The notes under the pieces were generated by a model, which saw only the letters and a program-made list of their open reading frames with translations, was not told the DNA's origin and ran no database searches. A stretch of 64,000 bases of DNA from contig NZ_JAGDYT010000004.1 of assembly GCF_049116555.1 (NCBI RefSeq), positions 186,001 to 250,000 on the forward strand, read 5' to 3'. The position numbers were made by a program, and so were the translations under genes. Within the stretch, counting starts at the first letter, position 1; every line of letters starts with the position of its first letter. The stretch is from Maricaulis maris_C (lineage in GTDB: Bacteria > Pseudomonadota > Alphaproteobacteria > Caulobacterales > Maricaulaceae). Below, one piece after another: positions 1 to 7,615 of the stretch.

Positions 1-118
1 ACGGCACGTCGCCGAACGCCTTGGGCTCGAACGACCAGCCCAGTGCCTTCGTGTAGAAAGCGACCAAGGCATCCGGGTCGGAGGCATGGATTTCGATACC
101 GGCCAGACGTGCGCTCAT
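1..118 (-). CDS. VOC (glyoxalase-fold) family protein, N-terminal fragment
   Basis: Only the first 39 codons are present; the gene runs off the left edge of the window. The peptide begins MSARLAGIEIHASDPDALVA and continues with FYTKALGW. The pattern GIEIHASDPDALVAFYTKALGW is the usual opening of a vicinal-oxygen-chelate domain, where the His of the first strand is normally a metal ligand. The ATG at 118 lies two bases after the pdhA stop codon, so the two genes are probably co-transcribed. The substrate cannot be told from this fragment; glyoxalase, dioxygenase and resistance-protein branches all start this way. Confidence 0.7.
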   Translation of the reverse strand, partial: MSARLAGIEIHASDPDALVAFYTKALGWSFEPKAFGDVP

Positions 119-120
119 GG

Positions 121-1137
121 TCAGACCTCAACCAGAACGTCGGTATAGAGCTCTGACGCATCCGGTTCCGGGCTGTCCTTGGCGAATTGGGCGGCGGCGT
201 TGACGATGGCCTTCACGTCCTTGTCGAGCGCCTTGAGCTCATCCTCGGTCGCGTGCTTGCCCTCGATCAGGCGCTTCTTGATCAGGTCGATCGGGTCGTG
301 GTGCGAGCGGATGTCGTCGACTTCTTCGCGCGTCCGGTATTTCGCCGGGTCGGACATGGAATGACCGCGATAGCGATAGGTCTTCATCTCGAGGATGTAG
401 GGGCCATTGCCTTCACGGGCATGCTTGACCGCCTTCTCGGCAGCGCGCTTGACCGCTTCGACATCCATGCCGTCAACTTCCTCACCGGGAATACCGAAGG
501 AGATGCCACGCTTGTGCAGTGCTGTTTCCGAGGAGGCCCGCTTGACCGAGGTGCCCATGGCATACTGGTTGTTCTCGATCACATAGATGACCGGGAGATC
601 CCAGAGCTTGGCCATGTTGAAGCTCTCATAGACCTGGCCCTGATTGGCGGCGCCATCGCCGAAATAGGCCACGGCGACCTTCTTGTTGTCCTTGTAGCGA
701 TCGGCGAAGGCGAGGCCCGTGCCAAGGGCCACCTGGGCACCGACAATGCCATGACCACCGTAGAACTGCTTGTCACGGGAGAACATGTGCATGGAGCCGC
801 CCTTGCCGCGCGAATAGCCGCCCTCGCGGCCGGTCAGCTCGGCCATGACACCATTGGGGTCCATCCCGCAGGCCAGCATGTGGGCGTGATCGCGATAACC
901 GGTGATGACCTGGTCACCCTCCTCGAGGGCAGCCTGGATGCCGGTGACGACCGCTTCCTGGCCGATATAGAGATGACAAAAGCCTGCAATCAGACCCATG
1001 CCGTAGAGCTGACCCGCCTTTTCCTCGAAACGGCGCATCATCAACATCTCGCGATAGTATTGAAGCAGCTCGTCTTTTCCGGCGCCTTTGGCGGCGGATT
1101 TCGAGGCGGTGGCCTTGCTAGTGCGCTTGCTAGTCAT
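121..1137 (-). CDS. pdhA: pyruvate dehydrogenase E1 component, alpha subunit
   Basis: E1-alpha of the pyruvate dehydrogenase complex, which decarboxylates pyruvate with thiamine diphosphate and passes the acetyl group to E2. The 338-residue product has the thiamine-diphosphate motif from GDG (160-162) to NN (189-190). It also has the E1-alpha loop around residue 258 with RYRGHSMSDP followed by YRTREEV. The open frame continues upstream to 1206, but the extra 23 residues are not E1-alpha-like, so the ATG at 1137 (MTSKRTSKA) is preferred. The N-terminal 20 residues are a low-complexity Lys/Ser/Ala stretch. In relatives ftsB lies just upstream, as here, and pdhB usually follows. Here a VOC gene follows instead, and pdhB is not seen inside the window. 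Confidence 0.95.
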   Translation of the reverse strand: MTSKRTSKATASKSAAKGAGKDELLQYYREMLMMRRFEEKAGQLYGMGLIAGFCHLYIGQEAVVTGIQAALEEGDQVITGYRDHAHMLACGMDPNGVMAELTGREGGYSRGKGGSMHMFSRDKQFYGGHGIVGAQVALGTGLAFADRYKDNKKVAVAYFGDGAANQGQVYESFNMAKLWDLPVIYVIENNQYAMGTSVKRASSETALHKRGISFGIPGEEVDGMDVEAVKRAAEKAVKHAREGNGPYILEMKTYRYRGHSMSDPAKYRTREEVDDIRSHHDPIDLIKKRLIEGKHATEDELKALDKDVKAIVNAAAQFAKDSPEPDASELYTDVLVEV

Positions 1138-1274
1138 TAATTCGCACGCGAAATAAAACCTTCGCGCTCCCATCTGACGTCCATCGCCGCATAGCAGATG
1201 CCGCACCGCCGGGGCAAGCGATGAAGCGGAAATTCAATCAGATGGAGATTTGGCGCGACGGCCGGAACGCGCCT

Positions 1275-1580
1275 CTAGCGACGGGCATCCGGTTCAATTT
1301 CGACGATGAATTCGCGCGGATGGGCGACATTGAGAATGGCGCGCGCCCGTTCCTCGACATAGTCGAGATCCAGGCTGTCGGAACGCAGGCGGGCCGCGGT
1401 GACTTCCAGCGCTTCACGCTCGGCGCGTGCCAGGGCGAGCTCGGATTCGGCTTCGCTGATCTCGGTCTTCACGACGATCCAGTTCAGAACACCCTGCTCG
1501 CCCGTCAGTGCGTGATAGCCGAAATAGGCGATCGCGACGGTCAGTAATGCGGTCGTGGAGAATCGCTTGATCGCGTCCAA
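1275..1580 (-). CDS. ftsB: FtsB/DivIC-family septum formation initiator
   Basis: A 101-residue bitopic protein with a short cytoplasmic head, a transmembrane segment at about residues 9-25 (TALLTVAIAYFGYHAL), then a coiled coil rich in Glu, Ala and Leu at about 38-70. This is the FtsB/DivIC layout; FtsB bridges FtsL and FtsQ in the divisome. The location between eno and pdhA is the usual alphaproteobacterial one. The start codon is TTG at 1580: an in-frame TGA lies three codons upstream, so no ATG is available, and GAGGGTG upstream can serve as ribosome-binding site. The upstream region carries an unusual number of GANTC sites (see findings). Confidence 0.85.
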   Translation of the reverse strand: MDAIKRFSTTALLTVAIAYFGYHALTGEQGVLNWIVVKTEISEAESELALARAEREALEVTAARLRSDSLDLDYVEERARAILNVAHPREFIVEIEPDARR

Positions 1581-1782
1581 ACCCGTTCACCCTCGTTGAG
1601 ACCGGCGCTCATACGCCGTGTTCTTCTGTGGGTGATTCAACATGATCACACTTTAGGAGTCGTGAATCCGGGATTCAGGTCTGGGTAAGGGATTGGACTC
1701 AAATGAGGCCGGATGGCCCCGATTTGTCTTCCCCGCGAGAGGTCCGGCGGGGATGACAATTGCTGCTGAGTCTCGCCGCCCC
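1581..1782. other. intergenic region eno-ftsB with six GANTC sites
   Basis: This 202-base gap upstream of ftsB holds GANTC motifs at 1634, 1657, 1664, 1672, 1696 and 1768, and one palindromic element at 1724-1759. GANTC is the CcrM methylation target in alphaproteobacteria. I could not place a convincing -35/-10 pair for ftsB. Confidence 0.6.
1724..1759. repeat. intergenic palindrome with TTGTCATCCC-type ends
   Basis: The left arm TTGTCTTCCCCGC (1724-1736) and right arm GCGGGGATGACAA (1747-1759) pair at 12 of 13 positions around a 10-base loop. It sits just after the eno stop codon, so it can act as the eno terminator or as a REP-like element. The same outer sequence recurs at 7539-7592. Confidence 0.65.
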
Positions 1783-3057
1783 CTAGCTCGCGAGGCCGGA
1801 AGAGCCGGCATAGAGACCGGTCTCGCCGAGCATGCTCTCGATACGCAGGAGCTGGTTATACTTGGCGGTGCGGTCGGAACGGGCCAGCGAGCCGGTCTTG
1901 ATCTGTCCGCAATTGGTGGCGACGGCGAGGTCGGCAATGGTGGCGTCCTCGGTTTCGCCGGAGCGGTGGCTCATCACGGCGCCATAGCCCGAGCGCAGCG
2001 CCATATCGACCGCGTCCAGGGTTTCCGACAACGTGCCGATCTGATTGACCTTCACAAGGATCGCATTGGCGGCTCCGGTCTCGATGCCCTCGGCGAGGCG
2101 CTCGGGATTGGTGACGAAGAGATCATCACCGACCAACTGGCAGCTACCGTCGAGACGCTCGGTCAGGGCGCGCCAGCCGTCCCAGTCATCCTCGGCCATG
2201 CCGTCTTCGATCGAGACGATCGGATATTTGGAGACAAGCTTTTCAAGATACTGCGCGAAACCGGCGGCGTCATGGCTCTCGCCTGCGCCTTCCAGCACGT
2301 ATTGGCCATCCTTGTAAAATTCGGTCGAGGCGACATCGAGCGCCAGGGCAACATCCTCGCCCGGCTTGTAACCGGCCTTTTCGATCGCATCCATGATCAC
2401 GTCGAGGGCCTGCTCGGCGGACGTCAGGTGCGGGGCGAAACCGCCCTCATCGCCGACATTCGTGTTCAGACCGTCAGCCTTCAGACGCGATTTGAGCGCG
2501 TGGAAGACTTCGGCGCCGCAGCGCAGGCCTTCCGAAAAGCTCGGCAGGCCGACCGGCATGATCATGAATTCCTGAAAGTCGATCGGATTGTCGGCATGGG
2601 CGCCACCATTGATGATATTCATCATCGGGGTCGGCAGCACACGCGCATTCATGCCGCCAATATAGCGATAGAGCGGCAGGCCCTGAACATCGGCAGCGGC
2701 ATGCGCGGTAGCCAGGGACACACCCAGCATCGCATTGGCCCCGAGGCGAGCCTTGTTGGCGGTTCCGTCGAGCTCGATCATCGCTTCGTCAATGCGTCGC
2801 TGATCTTCGGCATCCATGCCGGCGATGGCCTCGAAGATCTCGCCCTCGACGAGGTCGCAGGCCTTCTGGACGCCCTTGCCATTATAGCGCTCGTCACCGT
2901 CGCGCATCTCGACCGCCTCGTGAGCACCTGTGGAGGCGCCGGACGGCACCGCGGCCCGGCCAAAAGACCCGTCTTCCAGCAGAACATCGACTTCCACAGT
3001 CGGATTGCCCCGGCTGTCGAGAATTTCGCGGGCGATGATGTCGGTGATGGCGGTCAT
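1783..3057 (-). CDS. eno: enolase
   Basis: Phosphopyruvate hydratase of glycolysis (2-phosphoglycerate to phosphoenolpyruvate); in many bacteria it is also a component of the RNA degradosome. The 424-residue product is family-typical in length. It has the mobile loop SGASTGAHEA near residue 40, the metal-binding GDDLFVTN region, the catalytic lysine in ILVKVNQIGTLSET, and SHRSGETED near the C-terminus. The frame is open to 3159, but MTAITDIIAREILDSRGNP at 3057 is the family start, and GAAGAGAG just upstream is a plausible ribosome-binding site. A palindromic element follows the stop codon. Confidence 0.97.
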   Translation of the reverse strand: MTAITDIIAREILDSRGNPTVEVDVLLEDGSFGRAAVPSGASTGAHEAVEMRDGDERYNGKGVQKACDLVEGEIFEAIAGMDAEDQRRIDEAMIELDGTANKARLGANAMLGVSLATAHAAADVQGLPLYRYIGGMNARVLPTPMMNIINGGAHADNPIDFQEFMIMPVGLPSFSEGLRCGAEVFHALKSRLKADGLNTNVGDEGGFAPHLTSAEQALDVIMDAIEKAGYKPGEDVALALDVASTEFYKDGQYVLEGAGESHDAAGFAQYLEKLVSKYPIVSIEDGMAEDDWDGWRALTERLDGSCQLVGDDLFVTNPERLAEGIETGAANAILVKVNQIGTLSETLDAVDMALRSGYGAVMSHRSGETEDATIADLAVATNCGQIKTGSLARSDRTAKYNQLLRIESMLGETGLYAGSSGLAS

Positions 3058-3192
3058 GAGACTCTCTTCGGGATAAAGGCGCGTTGGGCGCTTCATAACC
3101 AAGGCTGGCGGGGACGCAAGCCCGCGCATGCGGGCAATCCGCCGTGTTACCGCGAACACGCGAAATTTGTGCGGTTAACGGGCCGGATTGGC

Positions 3193-4863
3193 CTAGAACA
3201 AGCCCTCGACCTCTCCGTCAGCATTGAGATGAATATCCAGCGCCGCCGGCTTACGCGGCAAACCCGGCATGGTCATGATCGCGCCGCAGACCGCGACCAC
3301 AAAGCCGGCGCCGGCGGACAGACGGACTTCGCGCACCGGCAGCTCATGCCCTTCAGGCGCGCCGGTCAGGGCCGGGTCGGCGGAAAAGGAATACTGGGTC
3401 TTGGCCATGCACACAGGCAGGTGGCCATAGCCCGCGGCTTGCCAGGCTTCCAGCTGATTGCGCGCCGAGCGCTCGAACGTCACCGAACCGGCGCGATAAA
3501 TCGTGCGGGCGATCGTCTCGATCTTGTCGACCAGGGAGAGATCATCGCCATAGAGCGGCGAAAACCGGCTCGTGCCGCCCTCCACGAGCTCGCTGACGGC
3601 TTCGGCGAGCGCCTCGGTGCCCTGCCCGCCTTCAGCCCAGTGACGCGCCAGGACCGCCTTCACGCCGCGCGCTTGGCAGAAGGCCTCGACCACGGCGACC
3701 TCGGCGTCGGTATCGGCAGTGAAATGGTTGATGGCCACCACGACCGGAACGCCGAACTTTCCGAGATTTTCAATATGCCGGCCCAGATTGGCGCACCCGG
3801 CCTCGACCGCGGCGATATTCTCCTCGCCGAGCTGATCCTTGGCGACGCCACCATTCATTTTCAGCGCCCGGATCGTGGCCACCAGCACCGCCGCCGACGG
3901 TTCCAGCCCGCCCTTGCGGCACTTGATGTCGAAGAATTTCTCGGCACCCAGATCCGCCCCGAATCCGGCCTCGGTCACCACATAGTCAGCCAGTCGCAGG
4001 GCCGTGTCAGTCGCGACCAGCGTGTTGCAGCCATGGGCGATATTGGCGAAGGGGCCGCCATGGATGAAGGTCGGCGTATGCTCCAGCGTCTGGACAAGAT
4101 TGGGCTGGAAGGCGTCTTTCAAGAGGACAGTCATGGCCCCCGCGGCGCCAATATCCTTCGCCGTCACCCGGGTCCGGTCGGCCCGTTCGCCGATGACGAT
4201 ATTGCCCAGCCGTTCTTCCAGGTCCGTCAGATCACGGGCCAGGCAGAGAATGGCCATGACTTCGGAGGCGACCGTGATGTCAAACCCGCCCTCACGCGGC
4301 GTGCCATGGGCGGGACCGCCCAGCCCGGTGACCAGATGGCGCAGCGAGCGGTCATTCATATCGATGACGCGTTTCAGCGCAATACGGCGATTGTCCAGAC
4401 CCTGCCCATTGCCCCAGTGGACATGATTGTCGACCAGCGCTGCGAGGAGATTGTGAGCCGAAGTGATGGCGTGGAAATCGCCGGTGAAGTGGAGATTGAT
4501 ATCCTCCATCGGCACGACCTGGGCCTTGCCGCCTCCGGCTGCTCCGCCCTTCATGCCGAAGCACGGCCCCAGTGAGGGCTCGCGCAGACAGATCGCGACC
4601 TTCTTGCCGATCCGGGACAGTCCATCGCCCAGGCCGACCGTGGTCGTCGTCTTGCCCTCACCGGCCGGGGTCGGACTGATCGCGGTCACGAGCACCAGCT
4701 TGCCGCGCGGGCGCTCCTGCAGGGTCGCGATATAGTCGCCCGCGAGCTTCGCCTTGGATCGACCGAACGGGATGATTGCCGCTTCGGGAATGCCAAGCGA
4801 CGCGGCAATTTCAGCCATGGGCTTCAGGCTCGCCGCGCGGGCGATTTCGATATCGCTGGTCAT
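3193..4863 (-). CDS. fhs: formate--tetrahydrofolate ligase
   Basis: ATP-dependent formation of 10-formyl-tetrahydrofolate from formate, feeding one-carbon units into purine, fMet and serine metabolism. The 556-residue length matches the family. The ATP-binding loop TPAGEGKTTT is at residues 65-74, followed by the typical LREPSLGPCFGMKGGAAGGG stretch and the FTGDFHAI motif. The start at 4863 (MTSDIEIARAA) is chosen over the longer open frame to 4911 because the family begins there. The gene sits between eno and rpmF; in Caulobacter-type genomes, as I recall, kdsA rather than fhs is near eno, so this position may be lineage-specific. Confidence 0.95.
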   Translation of the reverse strand: MTSDIEIARAASLKPMAEIAASLGIPEAAIIPFGRSKAKLAGDYIATLQERPRGKLVLVTAISPTPAGEGKTTTTVGLGDGLSRIGKKVAICLREPSLGPCFGMKGGAAGGGKAQVVPMEDINLHFTGDFHAITSAHNLLAALVDNHVHWGNGQGLDNRRIALKRVIDMNDRSLRHLVTGLGGPAHGTPREGGFDITVASEVMAILCLARDLTDLEERLGNIVIGERADRTRVTAKDIGAAGAMTVLLKDAFQPNLVQTLEHTPTFIHGGPFANIAHGCNTLVATDTALRLADYVVTEAGFGADLGAEKFFDIKCRKGGLEPSAAVLVATIRALKMNGGVAKDQLGEENIAAVEAGCANLGRHIENLGKFGVPVVVAINHFTADTDAEVAVVEAFCQARGVKAVLARHWAEGGQGTEALAEAVSELVEGGTSRFSPLYGDDLSLVDKIETIARTIYRAGSVTFERSARNQLEAWQAAGYGHLPVCMAKTQYSFSADPALTGAPEGHELPVREVRLSAGAGFVVAVCGAIMTMPGLPRKPAALDIHLNADGEVEGLF

Positions 4864-4947
4864 GATGTCCCCTGTGGTCAGCTCTTCAGGCAGTGTGGGG
4901 ATGTTGAACAAGCTTGCAAGCCGTCGAAGGAATCGTCCGATTCAACC

Positions 4948-4963
4948 GGTTGCGCCCGCAACC
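4948..4963. other. perfect inverted repeat upstream of fhs
   Basis: GGTTGCG (4948-4954) and CGCAACC (4957-4963) form a 7-bp perfect dyad with a 2-base centre. It lies between the fhs start codon and the rpmF terminator. It could be an operator for fhs or just a small hairpin; nothing else in the sequence decides. Confidence 0.35.
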
Positions 4964-4971
4964 AGACAAAG

Positions 4972-5004
4972 AAAAACGCGCCAGGTGATGACCTGGCGCG
5001 TTTT
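4972..5004 (-). terminator. rho-independent terminator after rpmF
   Basis: A perfect stem of 14 bp (AAAACGCGCCAGGT, 4973-4986, against 4991-5004) with a 4-base loop is followed on the minus strand by a run of five T. It is 45 bases beyond the rpmF stop codon and separates rpmF from fhs. The flanking A and T runs would let it work on both strands, although only rpmF needs it. Confidence 0.9.
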
Positions 5005-5048
5005 CTTGTCAGCGTGATCGACCGGGTAACCGGTCAGCCGGCAACGAC

Positions 5049-5231
5049 TCAGTCGTCTTTCGGCTCAAGGATCTGGCGACCGCGATACATGCCCGACTTC
5101 AGGTCGACATGATGCGGACGACGCAGCTCGCCGCTGTCCTTGTCTTCGATGTAGGCCGGGGCAGCCAGCTTGTCGTGGGCCCGGCGCATGCCGCGTTTGC
5201 TCGGCGTCGTTTTTCTTTTAGGGACGGCCAT
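5049..5231 (-). CDS. rpmF: 50S ribosomal protein L32
   Basis: A 60-residue basic protein beginning MAVPKRKTTPSKRGMRRAHD, the invariant L32 N-terminus, with the alphaproteobacterial tail containing HHVDLKSGMYRGRQIL. It lacks the zinc-binding cysteine pairs of some bacterial L32 proteins, as is usual for this class. It is a single-gene unit: a good promoter lies 64-92 bases upstream and a strong terminator follows. Confidence 0.97.
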   Translation of the reverse strand: MAVPKRKTTPSKRGMRRAHDKLAAPAYIEDKDSGELRRPHHVDLKSGMYRGRQILEPKDD

Positions 5232-5294
5232 TGAGCCTCTCCAGCGCTATGAATCAGTGGTCGGGCCAGCTTTCACCAACCGTACGAGCCGCGC

Positions 5295-5323
5295 GGTATA
5301 CAGGCTTAGCCAGCCTGTTGCAA
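5295..5323 (-). promoter_or_regulatory. rpmF promoter with palindromic spacer
   Basis: Read on the minus strand, -35 TTGCAA (5318-5323) and -10 TATACC (5295-5300) are separated by exactly 17 bases, with TG just before the -10 (extended -10). The whole spacer is an inverted repeat, CAGGCT and AGCCTG around a 5-base centre, which could be an operator. Assignment is by consensus and position only. Confidence 0.65.
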
Positions 5324-5364
5324 GCATGGTGCGCGACCTGTTGCAGGCCGCGCTGCGGATGCCG

Positions 5365-6018
5365 TCAACCGCCGGCCGAATGGCTGACGGATCCCCCCAT
5401 CGAACTGCTCGCATGGCGGGACGGTGGATTGCCGTGAATTCGGACCGATGCGCCCATGCTGGCCGAGGCATCCGAGGCCTCCGTGGCGTGCGCAGAGACC
5501 GAGGCGCCGGTCGAGGCATCAACTTCCACCCGGGCGCAGACCAGATTGCGGGCATTGAGCGATGTGCCGGTCGAGGCATCGATTTCCAGGGAGCCGCACG
5601 TGCCTGACAAGCGAACCGATGTGCCGGTGGATGCGTCCACTTCAAGCCGGCCCGAATCAATGCCCGAGACCTCGGCGCTAATGCCGCGGCCGAACTCCAA
5701 TTCCTCGATCGCCGGCATCGTCACGTGGACCACAACGTCCAGGCTGTCGCGACGGGTGAACCAGCCACTGTCCTGATCGATCTCGAGCGTGCCGCGATCG
5801 ATCTCGGTTTCAATGTCGGCAAAATCATCGCCATCCCCGATCAACTCGACCGAGAAGCTGTCGCCCTGCACGACCTGGATTTCGAAGCCGCCATTGGCGT
5901 CAATCGCGGTGAAGCCTGCGAAGTCACGGATCTCGCTGTCCTGGGCCAGACCGGGCGCGGTGAGGCTCAGTGCGGCGATGGCGGTGCTGGCGAGCATGGT
6001 GAAGCGGTTGAAACGCAT
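5365..6018 (-). CDS. exported GIN/DUF2807-domain protein with STG repeats
   Basis: A 217-residue secreted protein. Residues 1-26 are a Sec signal peptide ending APGLAQ with a likely cleavage after AQ. The following region starts DFAGFTAIDANGGFEIQVVQ, the usual opening of the putative auto-transporter adhesin head (GIN, DUF2807) domain. From about residue 125 there are evenly spaced repeats of the form LEVDASTGTSV, then shorter SMGASV and SMGGSV units, as expected for successive rungs of a right-handed beta-solenoid. The C-terminus is Ser/Gly/His-rich with no anchor. Function unknown; a periplasmic or surface structural role is an inference. It is monocistronic and divergent from the decarboxylase gene. 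Confidence 0.8.
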   Translation of the reverse strand: MRFNRFTMLASTAIAALSLTAPGLAQDSEIRDFAGFTAIDANGGFEIQVVQGDSFSVELIGDGDDFADIETEIDRGTLEIDQDSGWFTRRDSLDVVVHVTMPAIEELEFGRGISAEVSGIDSGRLEVDASTGTSVRLSGTCGSLEIDASTGTSLNARNLVCARVEVDASTGASVSAHATEASDASASMGASVRIHGNPPSRHASSSMGGSVSHSAGG

Positions 6019-6144
6019 GGCAGTCTCCTTGAACCCGTATCAATTCATGGCCGCATCATAGCGGCGATACCTCCCGGATGCGTGTGACAATGGGTTTAGA
6101 TGCACGCCCGATGTAAAAAACCGCATCCGGCACGGGGGATGATG

Positions 6145-7536
6145 ATGAAAATCGAGGAGTTTGGCCTGTGGTCACGGCGCATAGCCGACTGGTCGGTCCG
6201 ATATCTGGAGACCTTGCGGGACCGTCCTGTGCGCGCCCGGACCAAGGCCGGCGATGTGTTGAATGCCCTGCCCGTTGCGCCGCCGGAAACCGCCACCGAC
6301 ATGGCCGACATCTTCGCCGACTTCGAACGCCTTGTCCCGGACGCCATGACCCATTGGCAGCATCCGCGGTTTTTCGCCTATTTCCCGGCCAATGCGGCGC
6401 CGGCCTCGATCCTGGCCGAGCAGCTCGTCACAACGATGGCCGCACAATGCATGCTGTGGCAGACCTCACCCGCCGCCACCGAAATGGAAACCCGCATGGT
6501 CGACTGGCTGCGCCAGGCGCTCGACCTGCCGGATGGCTGGCGCGGCGTGATCCAGGACAGTGCGTCCTCGGCCACCCTCTCCGCGATCATGACCATGCGC
6601 GAACGGGCGCTCGACTGGCGCGGCATCCGCTCCGGACTCAGCGGCGAGAGCGCGCCGCGCATCTATGCCTCGGCCCAGGCCCATTCCTCGATCGACAAGG
6701 CGTGCTGGGTCGCCGGTATCGGGCAGGACAATCTGGTCAGGATCGCCACCAGCGATGATTACGGCATGGATCCGGGCGCCTTGCGCGCCGCGATCCGGGC
6801 AGACCGGGCCGCCGGCCATCTGCCGGCCGGTATCGTGATCTGTGTCGGAGGCACATCCATCGGCGCCAGCGACCCGGTGGCGGCCATCGTCGAGGTGGCG
6901 CAGGCCGAGGGTCTCTACACCCACATCGATGCTGCCTGGGCCGGTTCTGCGATGATCTGTCCGGAATTCCGCTCCATCTGGGAGGGCTGCGACCAAGCCG
7001 ACTCGATCGTCTTCAATCCACACAAATGGCTCGGCGCCCAGTTCGACTGCTCCGTCCAGTTCCTCAAGGACCCGACCGACCAGCTCAAATCCCTGACCCT
7101 GCGCCCGGACTATCTGGAAACACCGGGCATGGAGGACGCGGTCAACTATTCCGAATGGACCATCCCGCTCGGCCGCCGCTTCCGGGCCCTCAAGCTCTGG
7201 TTCCTGATCCGCGCCTATGGGCTGGAAGGGCTGCGCACACGCATCCGCAATCACATCGCCTGGTCAAACGAGGCCTGCGAGGCGATCCGCGCCCTGCCTG
7301 GTCTGGTGATTGTCACAGAGCCGCGCCTGAGCCTGTTCAGCTTTGCCTGCAAGGCGGGCGATGAGGCGACGGCAGCCTTGTTGGACCGGATCAACACCGA
7401 CGGCCGAACCTATCTCACCCAGACCCGCCATGACGGCCGCCATGTGATCCGCTTCCAGGTCGGGCAGTTTGATTGCACGCGCGAGGATGTGATGGAGGCG
7501 GTGGAAGTGATTGGGGAGTTGGAGGCCGAAGGCTGA
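6145..7536 (+). CDS. group II PLP-dependent decarboxylase (aromatic-L-amino-acid decarboxylase-like)
   Basis: A 463-residue fold-type I PLP enzyme. The Schiff-base lysine is Lys294 in NPHKWLGAQFDCS, the PLP-pairing Asp is Asp262 in HIDAAWAG, and the ring-stacking His is His180 in AHSSIDKA. The spacing resembles animal aromatic-amino-acid decarboxylase. The segment YSEWTIPLGRRFRALKLWF aligns with the conserved YRHWQIPLGRRFRSLKMWF. The family decarboxylates L-DOPA, 5-HTP, tyrosine, tryptophan or phenylalanine to amines; the substrate here cannot be fixed. Three in-frame ATGs occur at 6139, 6142 and 6145. The last is best spaced from GGGGG (6134-6138). It stands alone on the plus strand among minus-strand housekeeping genes, which suggests insertion. 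Confidence 0.88.
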   Translation: MKIEEFGLWSRRIADWSVRYLETLRDRPVRARTKAGDVLNALPVAPPETATDMADIFADFERLVPDAMTHWQHPRFFAYFPANAAPASILAEQLVTTMAAQCMLWQTSPAATEMETRMVDWLRQALDLPDGWRGVIQDSASSATLSAIMTMRERALDWRGIRSGLSGESAPRIYASAQAHSSIDKACWVAGIGQDNLVRIATSDDYGMDPGALRAAIRADRAAGHLPAGIVICVGGTSIGASDPVAAIVEVAQAEGLYTHIDAAWAGSAMICPEFRSIWEGCDQADSIVFNPHKWLGAQFDCSVQFLKDPTDQLKSLTLRPDYLETPGMEDAVNYSEWTIPLGRRFRALKLWFLIRAYGLEGLRTRIRNHIAWSNEACEAIRALPGLVIVTEPRLSLFSFACKAGDEATAALLDRINTDGRTYLTQTRHDGRHVIRFQVGQFDCTREDVMEAVEVIGELEAEG

Positions 7537-7538
7537 CC

Positions 7539-7592
7539 TTGTCATCCCCGTCAGACGCCCGACCTTCGCCGGGCATCCATCCGGGATGACAA
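7539..7592. repeat. second intergenic palindrome with TTGTCATCCC ends
   Basis: TTGTCATCCC (7539-7548) and its exact complement GGGATGACAA (7583-7592) enclose a further weaker CCCG/CGGG hairpin. It lies between the convergent decarboxylase and pyrG genes and could end transcription from both. The arms match those of the element at 1724-1759, so this is a dispersed repeat. Confidence 0.7.
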
Positions 7593-7615
7593 TCAAGCGC
7601 GAAAGGCTCTCGTCT

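Noticed and set aside
187..1140. 317-codon plus-strand frame opposite pdhA
   Set aside because: Antisense shadow of pdhA with no ribosome-binding site or recognisable domain.
1693..4575. 960-codon open frame on the plus strand across eno and fhs
   Set aside because: It is antisense to two well-conserved enzymes and shows no family motifs; high GC keeps the opposite frame open.
4864..5048. Possible folate riboswitch upstream of fhs
   Set aside because: Only a small dyad and the rpmF terminator are visible; no known aptamer pattern is recognised.
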